Source: Phycisphaerae bacterium
GTDB taxonomy: Bacteria > Planctomycetota > Phycisphaerae > Sedimentisphaerales > Anaerobacaceae
Direction of reading: 5' to 3'
DNA: 38,823 nucleotides
Assembly (NCBI GenBank): GCA_028715705.1
Contig: JAQURJ010000010.1
Span: 1-38,823, forward strand
Shown: one piece after another, positions 25,861 through 32,824 of the stretch
How positions within the stretch are numbered: position 1 is the stretch's first letter
How the letters are laid out: each line of letters starts with the position of its first letter
Made by a program: the position numbers and the translations under genes
The notes under the pieces: generated by a model
Seen by the model: only the letters and a program-made list of their open reading frames with translations
Told to the model about the DNA's origin: nothing
Database searches by the model: none

Positions 25861-25973
25861 CTCACTTGAAAATCGCCAGGTTATTTTGTGACGAACACCC
25901 GCCAACGATGCCCCAAGCGGGGCATCGAATTTGGGCACCTCGTCACAAAATAACCTGGCGATTTTCAAGTGAG
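25861..25973. repeat. 113-bp palindromic element, 34-bp perfect arms with a nested hairpin
   Basis: Positions 25861-25894 and 25940-25973 are exact inverted complements over 34 bp. Between them is a second hairpin with a 9-bp stem, CGATGCCCC (25906-25914) and GGGGCATCG (25919-25927), around AAGC. The flanks show no obvious target duplication. It is not next to a terminator position: the genes on both sides point away from it. It could be a small non-autonomous element, a structured regulatory site, or an inversion artefact of assembly. Confidence 0.85.
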
Positions 25974-26272
25974 ACGCCAAAAGTTCGATGAACTTTCAAT
26001 TAGTATTTAATTTTCAACCATATTTCCGCGATAATTTTCCTGCCAAATTTTCAAAAACAACATTTTGACTTAATAACTCCGACTATCAGGTTATACTTTG
26101 ACTTCATAAAGTCAAGAATTTTTAGAGCATTTTTTTAGCATATAGTAAAATTTGATGTCGGCAATGTTGAACATCAAACAAAAACTTGGGACTAACTACC
26201 CCAAATCGCTGCCGATGGGCTACCCAAACTCACTGTGATGGTAAAAGGCGAAAATTCGGACGATTTTGTATC

Positions 26273-26301
26273 TTGCTGTAAAAGCCTTGAGCCGGTATAA
26301 T
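26273..26301 (+). promoter_or_regulatory. Candidate promoter of the DUF2442 cassette
   Basis: TTGCTG at 26273-26278, a 17-base spacer and a perfect TATAAT at 26296-26301, 34 bp before the DUF2442 ATG. Confidence 0.6.
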
Positions 26302-26335
26302 ATGGTATAAAAGCTAATTCGTAAGTAGGCGTGGA

Positions 26336-26596
26336 ATGAACACTTTAATTCATGAACCTATAGCCGTCAAAGTCAGTTTTGACGAAGACAGTATGTGGGT
26401 TGCCCTTGCCGATGGCAGAAAGTTCGGTGTGCCGCTGGCATATTTCCCACGACTTCTTAATGCTACCGCTAAGCAGAGGAAACATTACACCATCAGCGGC
26501 GGCGGTACCGGACTTCACTGGGCCGACATTGACGAGGATATATGCGTCAAATCGCTCATGCTCGGCATAGGAGATAGAACAAAACTTGCGGGCTGA
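26336..26596 (+). CDS. DUF2442 domain protein
   Basis: An 86-aa protein that is almost all the DUF2442 domain: VKVSFDEDSMWVALADGRKF, the conserved VPLAYFPRLLNAT, then GTGLHWADIDEDICVKSLML. Function unknown; family members are often found beside toxin-antitoxin-like genes, sometimes with a partner DUF4160. Here the partner is different: a 69-aa protein 4 bp downstream and a nucleotidyltransferase. A TATAAT promoter lies 34 bp upstream. Confidence 0.88.
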   Translation: MNTLIHEPIAVKVSFDEDSMWVALADGRKFGVPLAYFPRLLNATAKQRKHYTISGGGTGLHWADIDEDICVKSLMLGIGDRTKLAG

Positions 26597-26600
26597 CTTT

Positions 26601-26810
26601 ATGAGCAAATTAGTACCCTTAAATAACGTAAATCGCAATATTGTCAGGCTGACCAATAAATCCGACGAGAATAATTTCGTCGATGCCTCGCCTGCCGAGC
26701 TTTTCTCCTTCGTATGGGAGCTAACAAAGGAAGTATATTCACTTAGCGGCAAAGATGTTGAACAAAGATTACAAAGAAATGTTACAAAGCTTATCCGAAA
26801 ACAAGGTTGA
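26601..26810 (+). CDS. Small protein upstream of and overlapping a nucleotidyltransferase
   Basis: A 69-aa basic protein. Its second half, LFSFVWELTKEVYSLSGKDV followed by EQRLQRNVTKLIRKQ, matches the short proteins (typically with W-x-LT-x-(D/E) and RLQRHV) that usually precede this kind of nucleotidyltransferase. It starts 4 bp after DUF2442 and its last 56 bp overlap the nucleotidyltransferase gene in another frame, so expression is likely coupled. Function unknown. Confidence 0.7.
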   Translation: MSKLVPLNNVNRNIVRLTNKSDENNFVDASPAELFSFVWELTKEVYSLSGKDVEQRLQRNVTKLIRKQG

Positions 26811-27198
26811 ATTTCTTGTTGTCGGAGCTTATGCGATGTCGGTTTTGGGCTATCCGCGGGCAACGGGCGATATTGATATATGGATATTTGCCTCTGCCGA
26901 AAATTCAGAAAAAGTTTTCAAATCTCTCAAGCAGTTCGGGTCGCCTTTAAGCGGAATTGACAGCCGCACTTTTTCAGAGGCCGATGTCATTTTTCAAATA
27001 GGCGTGGCGCCCAGAAGGATTGACATAATAACCCAAATTGACGGTGTCGATTTCAAAGAAGCCTATCGTAACCGCGAGGAAATCGTTATCGATGATATCC
27101 GGATTCCGGTTATTTCAAAGAAAGACCTTATAAAGAATAAACGATCCACAGGCAGGGCAAAAGACGCTCTCGACGTAAAAGAATTAGGGTCAGCATAA
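26755..27198 (+). CDS. Nucleotidyltransferase (MNT/AbiEii-like superfamily)
   Basis: A 147-aa protein with the pol-beta-type active site: EFLVVGAYAMSVLGYPRATG, then the metal-binding DIDIWI, and the third acidic strand RRIDIITQIDGV. Relatives add nucleotides to proteins or tRNA and often act as an antitoxin or toxin. The ATG at 26755 is kept, despite a 56-bp overlap with the preceding gene, because residues LNKDYKEMLQSL are part of the domain. No HEPN partner is nearby; the small upstream protein may be the partner. Confidence 0.82.
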   Translation: MLNKDYKEMLQSLSENKVEFLVVGAYAMSVLGYPRATGDIDIWIFASAENSEKVFKSLKQFGSPLSGIDSRTFSEADVIFQIGVAPRRIDIITQIDGVDFKEAYRNREEIVIDDIRIPVISKKDLIKNKRSTGRAKDALDVKELGSA

Positions 27199-27288
27199 AA
27201 CTTATCATAAAATACTTCATGCTCGTAAAAAACACTGCTTTAACCGAGAAATGTACAGAAGCCGCTGTTTGTTGCCGAAGTATGGTGT

Positions 27289-28035
27289 ATGAACGGCAAT
27301 AGCTATATAAAAGTTGTTTTCTTTTCAGTTTTGACGCTGGCGATTCTCGGCTGCGGCGAACAAAACCGGTTCGGACGTATCACTCTCGATAAAAGCGAGT
27401 ATGAAAAGCTGGTCGCCGGTTACTCCATTGAAAACCGTCCGATAGAGATAACGCTGATGGGTACGGGTCAGAAAACAACCCTTTTCATTGCGACAATACA
27501 CGGTGACGAATGGGCTGGAACGCCGCTTTTGGCGGAGTTGGAAAAATACCTTTTAGTTCACAGGGAATTATTAAACGGGTGTAAAGTGGCTATTATCGCT
27601 TTAGCAAATCCCGATGGATTCGCAGCCGCCACCCGTTTCAACGCCAACGGTATCGATCTGAACCGTAATTTCGCCGCCTTTAACCGTGTTGATAGCGAAA
27701 GACACGGATATGAAGCTTTCAGTGAGCCCGAGTCCGGCACGCTTCAAAGGATAATCACCGAACTTACGCCTAAAAAGGTAATAACCATCCATCAGCCGTT
27801 TGCCTGCATCGATTATGACGGCCCAGCAGAACAATTAGCCGAAGCGATGGCGGATCGCTGCCCATTGGAAGTAAATAAACTTGGCGCGATGGAAGGGTCG
27901 CTGGGGTCGTTCGTTGGGGTGGATTTGAATATTCCTGTTATTACACTCGAATTGGGCAAAATGGATCACACCCTCCCAGCACAGGCTCTGTGGGATGAGT
28001 ATGGGGAATGCATATTAGCTGCGATCGAATTTTAG
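27289..28035 (+). CDS. M14-family zinc carboxypeptidase-like lipoprotein
   Basis: A 248-aa secreted protein with a lipobox (LAILGCG). The zinc site is the M14 pattern HGDEWAG (His and Glu) with a third histidine in TIHQPFACID, and the catalytic glutamate is in VITLELGKMDH. The block NANGIDLNRNFAAFN is the usual carboxypeptidase arginine/asparagine strand. Closest in layout to MpaA-type murein tripeptide amidases and the succinylglutamate desuccinylase group, so cleavage of a cell-wall peptide outside the cytoplasm is likely. It stops with TAG. No clear ribosome binding site precedes the ATG. Confidence 0.82.
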   Translation: MNGNSYIKVVFFSVLTLAILGCGEQNRFGRITLDKSEYEKLVAGYSIENRPIEITLMGTGQKTTLFIATIHGDEWAGTPLLAELEKYLLVHRELLNGCKVAIIALANPDGFAAATRFNANGIDLNRNFAAFNRVDSERHGYEAFSEPESGTLQRIITELTPKKVITIHQPFACIDYDGPAEQLAEAMADRCPLEVNKLGAMEGSLGSFVGVDLNIPVITLELGKMDHTLPAQALWDEYGECILAAIEF

Positions 28036-28090
28036 CGGTTTGATTATAACTTTCAGTCCTTTTATTTAAAAAAATTCCAACCTAAATTGA

Positions 28091-28119
28091 TTGACATAAA
28101 CCCTGTTTTCTTGTAAGGT
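28091..28119 (+). promoter_or_regulatory. Candidate sigma-70 promoter of the outer-membrane protein gene
   Basis: A perfect TTGACA at 28091-28096, a 17-base spacer and TAAGGT at 28114-28119. The transcript would have a leader of about 55 bases before the ATG. Confidence 0.65.
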
Positions 28120-28180
28120 GCCTAACCCAATTACCTAAATAAAATGGTTTAAGAAAGTAATTTTTTAAGAAAGGATTTTT

Positions 28181-28975
28181 ATGAAAAAGGGCACAGTTTT
28201 AGCGATTCTGGTGGTATTGATGGGCATTACCGCTGTCGGCTCAGCCGAAGAAATGAACAATGAACTGCACGGCACATTCCAGGTCGATACTATGACCAAG
28301 TACATGTGGCGAGGTTTTGATCGTTATGACGACCACGGCGCGGTCAACACAACCGTAAATCTCGATCTCTACGGTACTGGTTTTGGGTTGAGCGTAATGT
28401 ATTCACAGCCGCTCAGCAGCGGATACGAAAACCTCAAATGGATTCCGACCACACTTTATTATCACAACAATGTGATGGAGGGCGAAAGCAGCCAGATCGA
28501 CTACACCGTCGGATATGCATATTACAACTTCCTTGACAATTCCCGCAAGAGTATTGACCTTCAGGAGCTTTTCGCATCGTTCTCATTACCAAACATCTGC
28601 CCGATGGGTGTCGTTCCAAGCTATACGATCGTAAGAATGTGGCCGTCAAACAGCGGTTCAACCGCAAGCGCAATTGAAGCAGGCGGCTGGATTCACGTAT
28701 TCGGTCTTGGCTACGATGGACTGACTCTTGGCGAACAGCCGATACACCTTCTTGCTGATATTACTTATAACGATGGAACAGGTATCAGCCCAACCATAAC
28801 CACTCCCGTCGAACACGACTGGTCACACATGGTCATCGGCGCCGAAACCACATTTGAGCTTTGCGAAAATCTCAGCTTCAAACCCGGCGTATATTTCCAA
28901 AGAGCATGGGAAAGTACAGTTAATACCGAAAGTGATGAACTCTGGGCAGTTGGAAGTTTGATCTACAGCTTCTAA
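28181..28975 (+). CDS. Outer-membrane beta-barrel-like protein
   Basis: A 264-aa protein with a cleavable signal peptide (ITAVGSAEE). The mature part alternates hydrophobic and polar residues in short strands and ends in the aromatic residue SLIYSF, the usual C-terminal signature of outer-membrane barrels. MTKYMWRGFDRYDDHGAVN near the start is a typical first strand (YxWRG) seen in barrel proteins of this kind. Cargo unknown. It is a single-gene unit with a promoter upstream and a strong terminator downstream. AAAGGA lies 6 bases before the ATG. Confidence 0.75.
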   Translation: MKKGTVLAILVVLMGITAVGSAEEMNNELHGTFQVDTMTKYMWRGFDRYDDHGAVNTTVNLDLYGTGFGLSVMYSQPLSSGYENLKWIPTTLYYHNNVMEGESSQIDYTVGYAYYNFLDNSRKSIDLQELFASFSLPNICPMGVVPSYTIVRMWPSNSGSTASAIEAGGWIHVFGLGYDGLTLGEQPIHLLADITYNDGTGISPTITTPVEHDWSHMVIGAETTFELCENLSFKPGVYFQRAWESTVNTESDELWAVGSLIYSF

Positions 28976-28995
28976 GAATTTGTTCCCAAAATGAC

Positions 28996-29025
28996 AAAGG
29001 CCGGTTTAATAACCGGCCTTTTTTT
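28996..29025 (+). terminator. Intrinsic terminator
   Basis: AAAGGCCGGTT at 28996-29006, loop TAAT, AACCGGCCTTT at 29011-29021, then more T. It follows the outer-membrane protein stop by 20 bp. Confidence 0.92.
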
Positions 29026-29049
29026 ATTACTAATCCAAAATTGCGTTTT

Positions 29050-29184
29050 TCATTTGGCCGCGTCACGGATGGCTTCAATAACCGTATCAACGGGAAGGAT
29101 TATTTCCTTGCCCGCTTCTTTTGCCTGTTCGATAAGCTCATTTGCTTTGTCGAGAAAAGCGTCTTCACAGAGGCAATTGAGCAT
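29050..29184 (-). pseudogene. Gene fragment, weakly like phosphoglycerate kinase
   Basis: The minus strand encodes EDAFLDKANELIEQAKEAGK, then EIILPVDTVIEAIRDAAK and a stop. A helix of the form LxxAxELIEQAKxxGxEI followed by LPVD is found in the C-terminal domain of phosphoglycerate kinase, but the rest of the enzyme is absent. A second frame just upstream (29187-29280) also reads like protein (TIKAAKQFKKPALLKTVE) and ends in a stop. So this looks like the decayed end of a gene, cut before dxs. The family call is tentative; decay is better supported than identity. Confidence 0.3.
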
Positions 29185-29302
29185 TAAAAAAGCGTTGAGG
29201 AAACAGTTTCAACTGTTTTCAGCAGAGCAGGCTTTTTGAATTGTTTGGCGGCCTTAATGGTGTTAGAATGTTCATTTGTGATTTTTTTGGAATTTCCTGA
29301 CA

Positions 29303-31189
29303 ATGGACAAATTTCTTGAGACCATAAACGGCCCCGATGACCTCAAAAAGCTCGATATTGAGCAATTAACGGCTCTGGCAGCCGAGGTAAGAGAGTTTAT
29401 TCTCGAATCGGTCAGCCGCACCGGCGGCCATCTGGCCAGTAATTTAGGAGTAGTGGAACTAACGCTGGCTATGCATTACGTCTTCGACTTCAAAAGCGAT
29501 AAGCTGCTTTGGGATGTCGGCCATCAGTGTTACACACACAAGATAATTACCGGCAGACGCCAGCAATTCACCCGCCTTCGCGAGGCGGACGGCATAAGCG
29601 GCTTCCCCAACCCAGCCGAAAGCCCCTATGACCAGTTTACCGTCGGCCACGCCGGTACGGCAATTCCGACGGCTGTTGGTATGGCTCTGGGGCTGCAAAA
29701 AAGTACTGAAAAAATCGTAGCTCTCGTCGGTGACGCCAGTATTGTCAACGGCGTCTCGTTCGAGGGAATGAATAATATGGGGCTGGTCAAGCGGCAGATG
29801 CTTGTCGTACTGAATGATAATTCCATGGCCATAGACGCCACGCAGGGCGCGCTGGCCAAGTATTTCTCCAAGATGCGGCTTAGTCACACTTATGAGGATA
29901 TGGTGCGGACGACAAGCAACATACTCGAACATCTGCCGGTGGTCGGAAAGAGTATGGAAGAGGCCATTGAGCGTTTCAAGAAAACTATCCGCATGACCCA
30001 GCCGGCAAGTCAGTTGTTCGAGAGTTTAAATATCCCGTTCTTCGGGCCGGTAGATGGTCACGATATCGAGTCGCTGATAGAACTGTTCAAGGCCGCCGCG
30101 CACCTGCAGCGACCGGCCATACTGCACGTCTATACCAAAAAAGGCAAAGGGTTTAGTCCCGCTGGCGACCATCCGGCAAAATTCCATTCGACAGGGCCTT
30201 TCGAGGTCAACGGTGACGAAGTCGAACATCAAAGTTCAGCAGGTAAGAGCTTTACGCAGGTCTTTGGCGAGTGTCTTGTTAAACTTGCCGAAAAAGACCA
30301 GCGGATCGTGGCGATAACGTCCGCTATGACCGACGGGACAGGGCTCGCCGAATTTCGTGAAAAATTTCCCGACAGGTTCTATGACGTCGGCATTGCCGAA
30401 AGCGCAGCTGTCGATATCGCCGCCGGTATGGCCAAAGCCGGAAAAATACCGGTAGTGTGCATTTATTCGACGTTCCTGCAAAGGAGCTTCGACCAGATAT
30501 TTCAGGAAGTGTCGCTGCAAGGCCTCCACGTCATATTTTGTATCGACCGCGCCGGGCTGGTAGGCTCCGACGGCCCGACGCATCACGGCTTGATGGATAT
30601 AGGATTTTTCAGAATGATGCCGAATATGTCACTTGCCGCACCAGCCGATGGACGCGAACTGGCACTTGCCCTCGAATGGGCTATAAACGCAGACGGCGGA
30701 ATAGCGATACGATATCCAAAAGAAACCGCAGGTGACAATATAGGCGGCTGCGAAGTGCCCTTTGAAACTGGCAAAAGCGTTACGGTAAAAGGCACAGATA
30801 GTGACATCGCGATAGTAACTTATGGAGCGGTTTTGCGTCAAGCTCTTGCCGCGGCGGTTACGCTCGAAAAAGAAGGCATGAACGTGGATGTGATAAACGC
30901 CAGATTCGCTTCCCCTGTGGATGATAAAATCTTAGCATTGTACGAAAGCAGAAAGGCTGTTATTACTGTAGAGGATCACCGGCAGGCCTGCGGCTTCGGT
31001 TCGGCTGTTTTGGAAGCAGCCGCAAATAAAAACAAAGGCAGGATAAACGCTAAAGTAATCAATCTGGCCGCGCCGAAAGAATTCATCCGCCACGACACAA
31101 GAGCCAAACAGATAAACGCAGTCGGTATCGACTTGCAGTGTATAATCCGAACGGTAAAAGAGTTAAGTTTGTCATTTCGAGGAGCGTAA
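29303..31189 (+). CDS. dxs: 1-deoxy-D-xylulose-5-phosphate synthase
   Basis: First step of the non-mevalonate isoprenoid pathway: pyruvate plus glyceraldehyde 3-phosphate to DXP with thiamine diphosphate. 628 aa, full length. Visible are GGHLASNLGVVELTLAMHYV, the thiamine motif GDASIVNGVSFEGMNNM, the GHVDG-type stretch FFGPVDGHDIE, and the transketolase part with DGTGLAEFREKFPDRFYDVG and DRAGLVGSDGPTHHG. The last residues, after KEL, and the stop lie inside an inverted repeat of the element at 31168-31502, so the natural C-terminus has probably been replaced. nadK, miaA and ispA follow nearby. Confidence 0.96.
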   Translation: MDKFLETINGPDDLKKLDIEQLTALAAEVREFILESVSRTGGHLASNLGVVELTLAMHYVFDFKSDKLLWDVGHQCYTHKIITGRRQQFTRLREADGISGFPNPAESPYDQFTVGHAGTAIPTAVGMALGLQKSTEKIVALVGDASIVNGVSFEGMNNMGLVKRQMLVVLNDNSMAIDATQGALAKYFSKMRLSHTYEDMVRTTSNILEHLPVVGKSMEEAIERFKKTIRMTQPASQLFESLNIPFFGPVDGHDIESLIELFKAAAHLQRPAILHVYTKKGKGFSPAGDHPAKFHSTGPFEVNGDEVEHQSSAGKSFTQVFGECLVKLAEKDQRIVAITSAMTDGTGLAEFREKFPDRFYDVGIAESAAVDIAAGMAKAGKIPVVCIYSTFLQRSFDQIFQEVSLQGLHVIFCIDRAGLVGSDGPTHHGLMDIGFFRMMPNMSLAAPADGRELALALEWAINADGGIAIRYPKETAGDNIGGCEVPFETGKSVTVKGTDSDIAIVTYGAVLRQALAAAVTLEKEGMNVDVINARFASPVDDKILALYESRKAVITVEDHRQACGFGSAVLEAAANKNKGRINAKVINLAAPKEFIRHDTRAKQINAVGIDLQCIIRTVKELSLSFRGA

Positions 31190-31502
31190 GCGACGAGAAA
31201 TCTTATGAGGGAGTATAACTACTATATTTACATTTTGACAAACTGGAATGAGCAACAACCTTAAAAGACGGATTTATGAACACAAAAATAAAATTGTTGA
31301 AGGCTTCACCAAAAAGTATAATCTTAATAAACTTGTATATTTTGAACATACAACCGATGTTAATGCCGCAATAGCAAGAGAAAAGGAAATCAAAAGATGG
31401 CGAAGGGGAAAAAAGAATGAACTTGTTGTTAGCGTCAATCCAGAATGGAATGATTTGAGTGATGAGCTATAAAAGATTTCTCGCTGCGCTCGAAATGACA
31501 AA
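31168..31502. mobile_element. 335-bp inverted-repeat element carrying a GIY-YIG gene
   Basis: A left repeat at 31168-31204 and a right repeat at 31473-31502 are inverted copies of one another: both ends match (TTTGTCATTTCGAG and CGAGAAATCTT) and only the centre differs in length. They tightly bracket a single GIY-YIG nuclease gene, whose start codon follows the left repeat directly and whose stop abuts the right one. A third, solo copy of the left repeat type lies at 34719-34752. The layout suggests that the nuclease and the repeats move or spread together. No transposase is present. Confidence 0.6.
31205..31472 (+). pseudogene. GIY-YIG nuclease, YIG motif deleted
   Basis: Two frames make up the gene. 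The first, from the ATG at 31205, gives MREYNYYIYILTNWN, the GIY half of the domain, then runs into a stop. The second, from 31248, gives MSNNLKRRIYEHKNK and continues to the normal end with VYFEHTTDVNAAIAREKEIK and NPEWNDLSDEL. The YIG strand that should join them (about 6-8 residues) is missing. The junction reads TGGAATGAGC, so a deletion between two GGAAT copies with a frame change would explain it. The conserved arginine and glutamate are still in the second part, but the active site is incomplete. UPF0213-type in size. Confidence 0.75.
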
Positions 31503-31526
31503 CACTTAATTTGAAAAGGCACAATT

Positions 31527-32381
31527 ATGGCACAGAAAAAACCGCGGATAGTAATATTCGGCGACCCGCAAAAAGGCGAGGTTACAGAGGTTATCGACAA
31601 GTTCATCCGGTTCGCCGCTTCACGTGCGGACATCGCAGCCAACTGCGGCATCGTTGACTGCAGCCTTGACATCCTCAAACAAGCCGATTACGCCGTGGTC
31701 TTCGGAGGCGACGGCAGTATCATCTCAGCCGCACGCTTCTTGAGCGAAAGCGAGGTACCCGTTATCGGCGTCAATCTCGGCAAGCTCGGCTTCCTTGCCG
31801 AATTCAGTATCGGCGAATTGCAGGAATACTTCGATGATATAATCGCGAAACAAGTGTATATCGAAAAACGCCTTATGGTGTCGTGCCAAATGACGCGGGA
31901 CGGCAAAGAAGTATTCAGCTCGGTCGCCAGCAACGATGTTTTCATCACAGCCGGCCCGCCCTACCGTATGATAGAGCTTGCCATTATCGTTGACGGCCAG
32001 CCACTCGCAAGCTGCGCCAGCGACGGCCTCATAATCTCCACGCCCACAGGTTCCACCGCCTACAATTTATCCGCGGGCGGCCCGATACTTTCGACTCCGA
32101 TGGATGCTTTGGTAATAACATCGATTTGCCCGCATTCACTTTCGTTTCGTCCTATCGTAATAAACGCCGACAGCGTTGTGGAAGTCGAAGGACTGAAAGT
32201 CAACGAAGGCACAACTGTTTCCGTTGACGGCCAGATTACGCATCAAATGGATATCGCCGACAAGGTGACAATCCGCAAACACAAGGGCAAGTTCCTCGTG
32301 GTAAATAACCCCAAGCGAACAAAATGGGACACCCTTGCGACAAAACTCAACTGGGCAGAAAAACCCCGATACAGGGGATAA
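31527..32381 (+). CDS. nadK: NAD kinase
   Basis: Phosphorylates NAD to NADP with ATP. The 284-aa protein has the catalytic GGDG in VVFGGDGSIISAARF, the NAD loop VIGVNLGKLGFLAEF, and the ISTPTGSTAYNLSAGGPI block. The C-terminal strand-rich part with EGTTVSVDGQ is normal. It starts 25 bp after the right repeat of the GIY-YIG element, so its original promoter or link to dxs may have been changed by that insertion. Confidence 0.95.
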   Translation: MAQKKPRIVIFGDPQKGEVTEVIDKFIRFAASRADIAANCGIVDCSLDILKQADYAVVFGGDGSIISAARFLSESEVPVIGVNLGKLGFLAEFSIGELQEYFDDIIAKQVYIEKRLMVSCQMTRDGKEVFSSVASNDVFITAGPPYRMIELAIIVDGQPLASCASDGLIISTPTGSTAYNLSAGGPILSTPMDALVITSICPHSLSFRPIVINADSVVEVEGLKVNEGTTVSVDGQITHQMDIADKVTIRKHKGKFLVVNNPKRTKWDTLATKLNWAEKPRYRG

Positions 32382-32392
32382 AGCTAATTTTT

Positions 32393-32737
32393 TCAATCCC
32401 CCAATATATTGAGCATCCATACTACCGATATGAGAAGCCAAATCAAAACAACTATTCCCAAAATGATAATAATGAACATCTTTATAAATTTATTTTTCAA
32501 CTGCTTAATTTTGTCATTTATCAACATAAGAAAAAACAATCCAGTGGAGACAAACAAAGATAAACATACCGCAGAAATAAATCTGTTATGAGGGATTTCG
32601 AGCCCTTCTTCGATAAACGCAGGAATCACAGAAACAGCAAAAAAGATCACTGAAAATAGTAGAAACCATATATATTTTTTATACCATTTTTCTTTGCTGG
32701 TAAAAACTTCATCAAACTTTTGCCCAAATGGAAACAT
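32393..32737 (-). CDS. Small membrane protein of unknown function
   Basis: A 114-aa protein with three hydrophobic segments (about residues 22-42, 53-75 and 87-111): WFLLFSVIFFAVSVIPAF, AVCLSLFVSTGLFFLMLI and MFIIIILGIVVLIWLLISVV, with a lysine-rich loop IKQLKNKFIK between the last two. No family recognised. Converges on nadK 11 bp away. Confidence 0.6.
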   Translation of the reverse strand: MFPFGQKFDEVFTSKEKWYKKYIWFLLFSVIFFAVSVIPAFIEEGLEIPHNRFISAVCLSLFVSTGLFFLMLINDKIKQLKNKFIKMFIIIILGIVVLIWLLISVVWMLNILGD

Positions 32738-32783
32738 TAATTGCCTTACATTCTGTAATTAATCAAAAAATAATAATCTTGTT

Positions 32784-32824
32784 AATCCTGTAATCCTGTC
32801 TAAAAATATCCTGTAAATCCTGTC
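32784..32824. repeat. Four tandem-like copies of an ATCCTGT word
   Basis: AATCCTGT, AATCCTGTC, TATCCTGT and AATCCTGTC occur within 41 bp, the last one overlapping the miaA stop codon. This kind of short word cluster is common in intergenic DNA of some environmental bacteria; no role is known. Confidence 0.5.

Larger units (their letters stand above)
25774..26335. other. 562-bp divergent intergenic region with several inverted repeats
   Basis: Besides the large palindrome (listed separately) it holds a 7-bp-stem hairpin at 26098-26115 (TTGACTT/AAGTCAA, followed by GAATTTTT, a possible rightward terminator) and an 8-bp inverted repeat TTTGATGT / ACATCAAA at 26151-26178 with a 12-base spacing, which could be an operator. 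No decayed gene is recognised. Confidence 0.5.

Noticed and set aside
32784-32824. The ATCCTGT words as a CRISPR array
   Set aside because: Units are 8-9 bp with almost no spacer; no cas genes.
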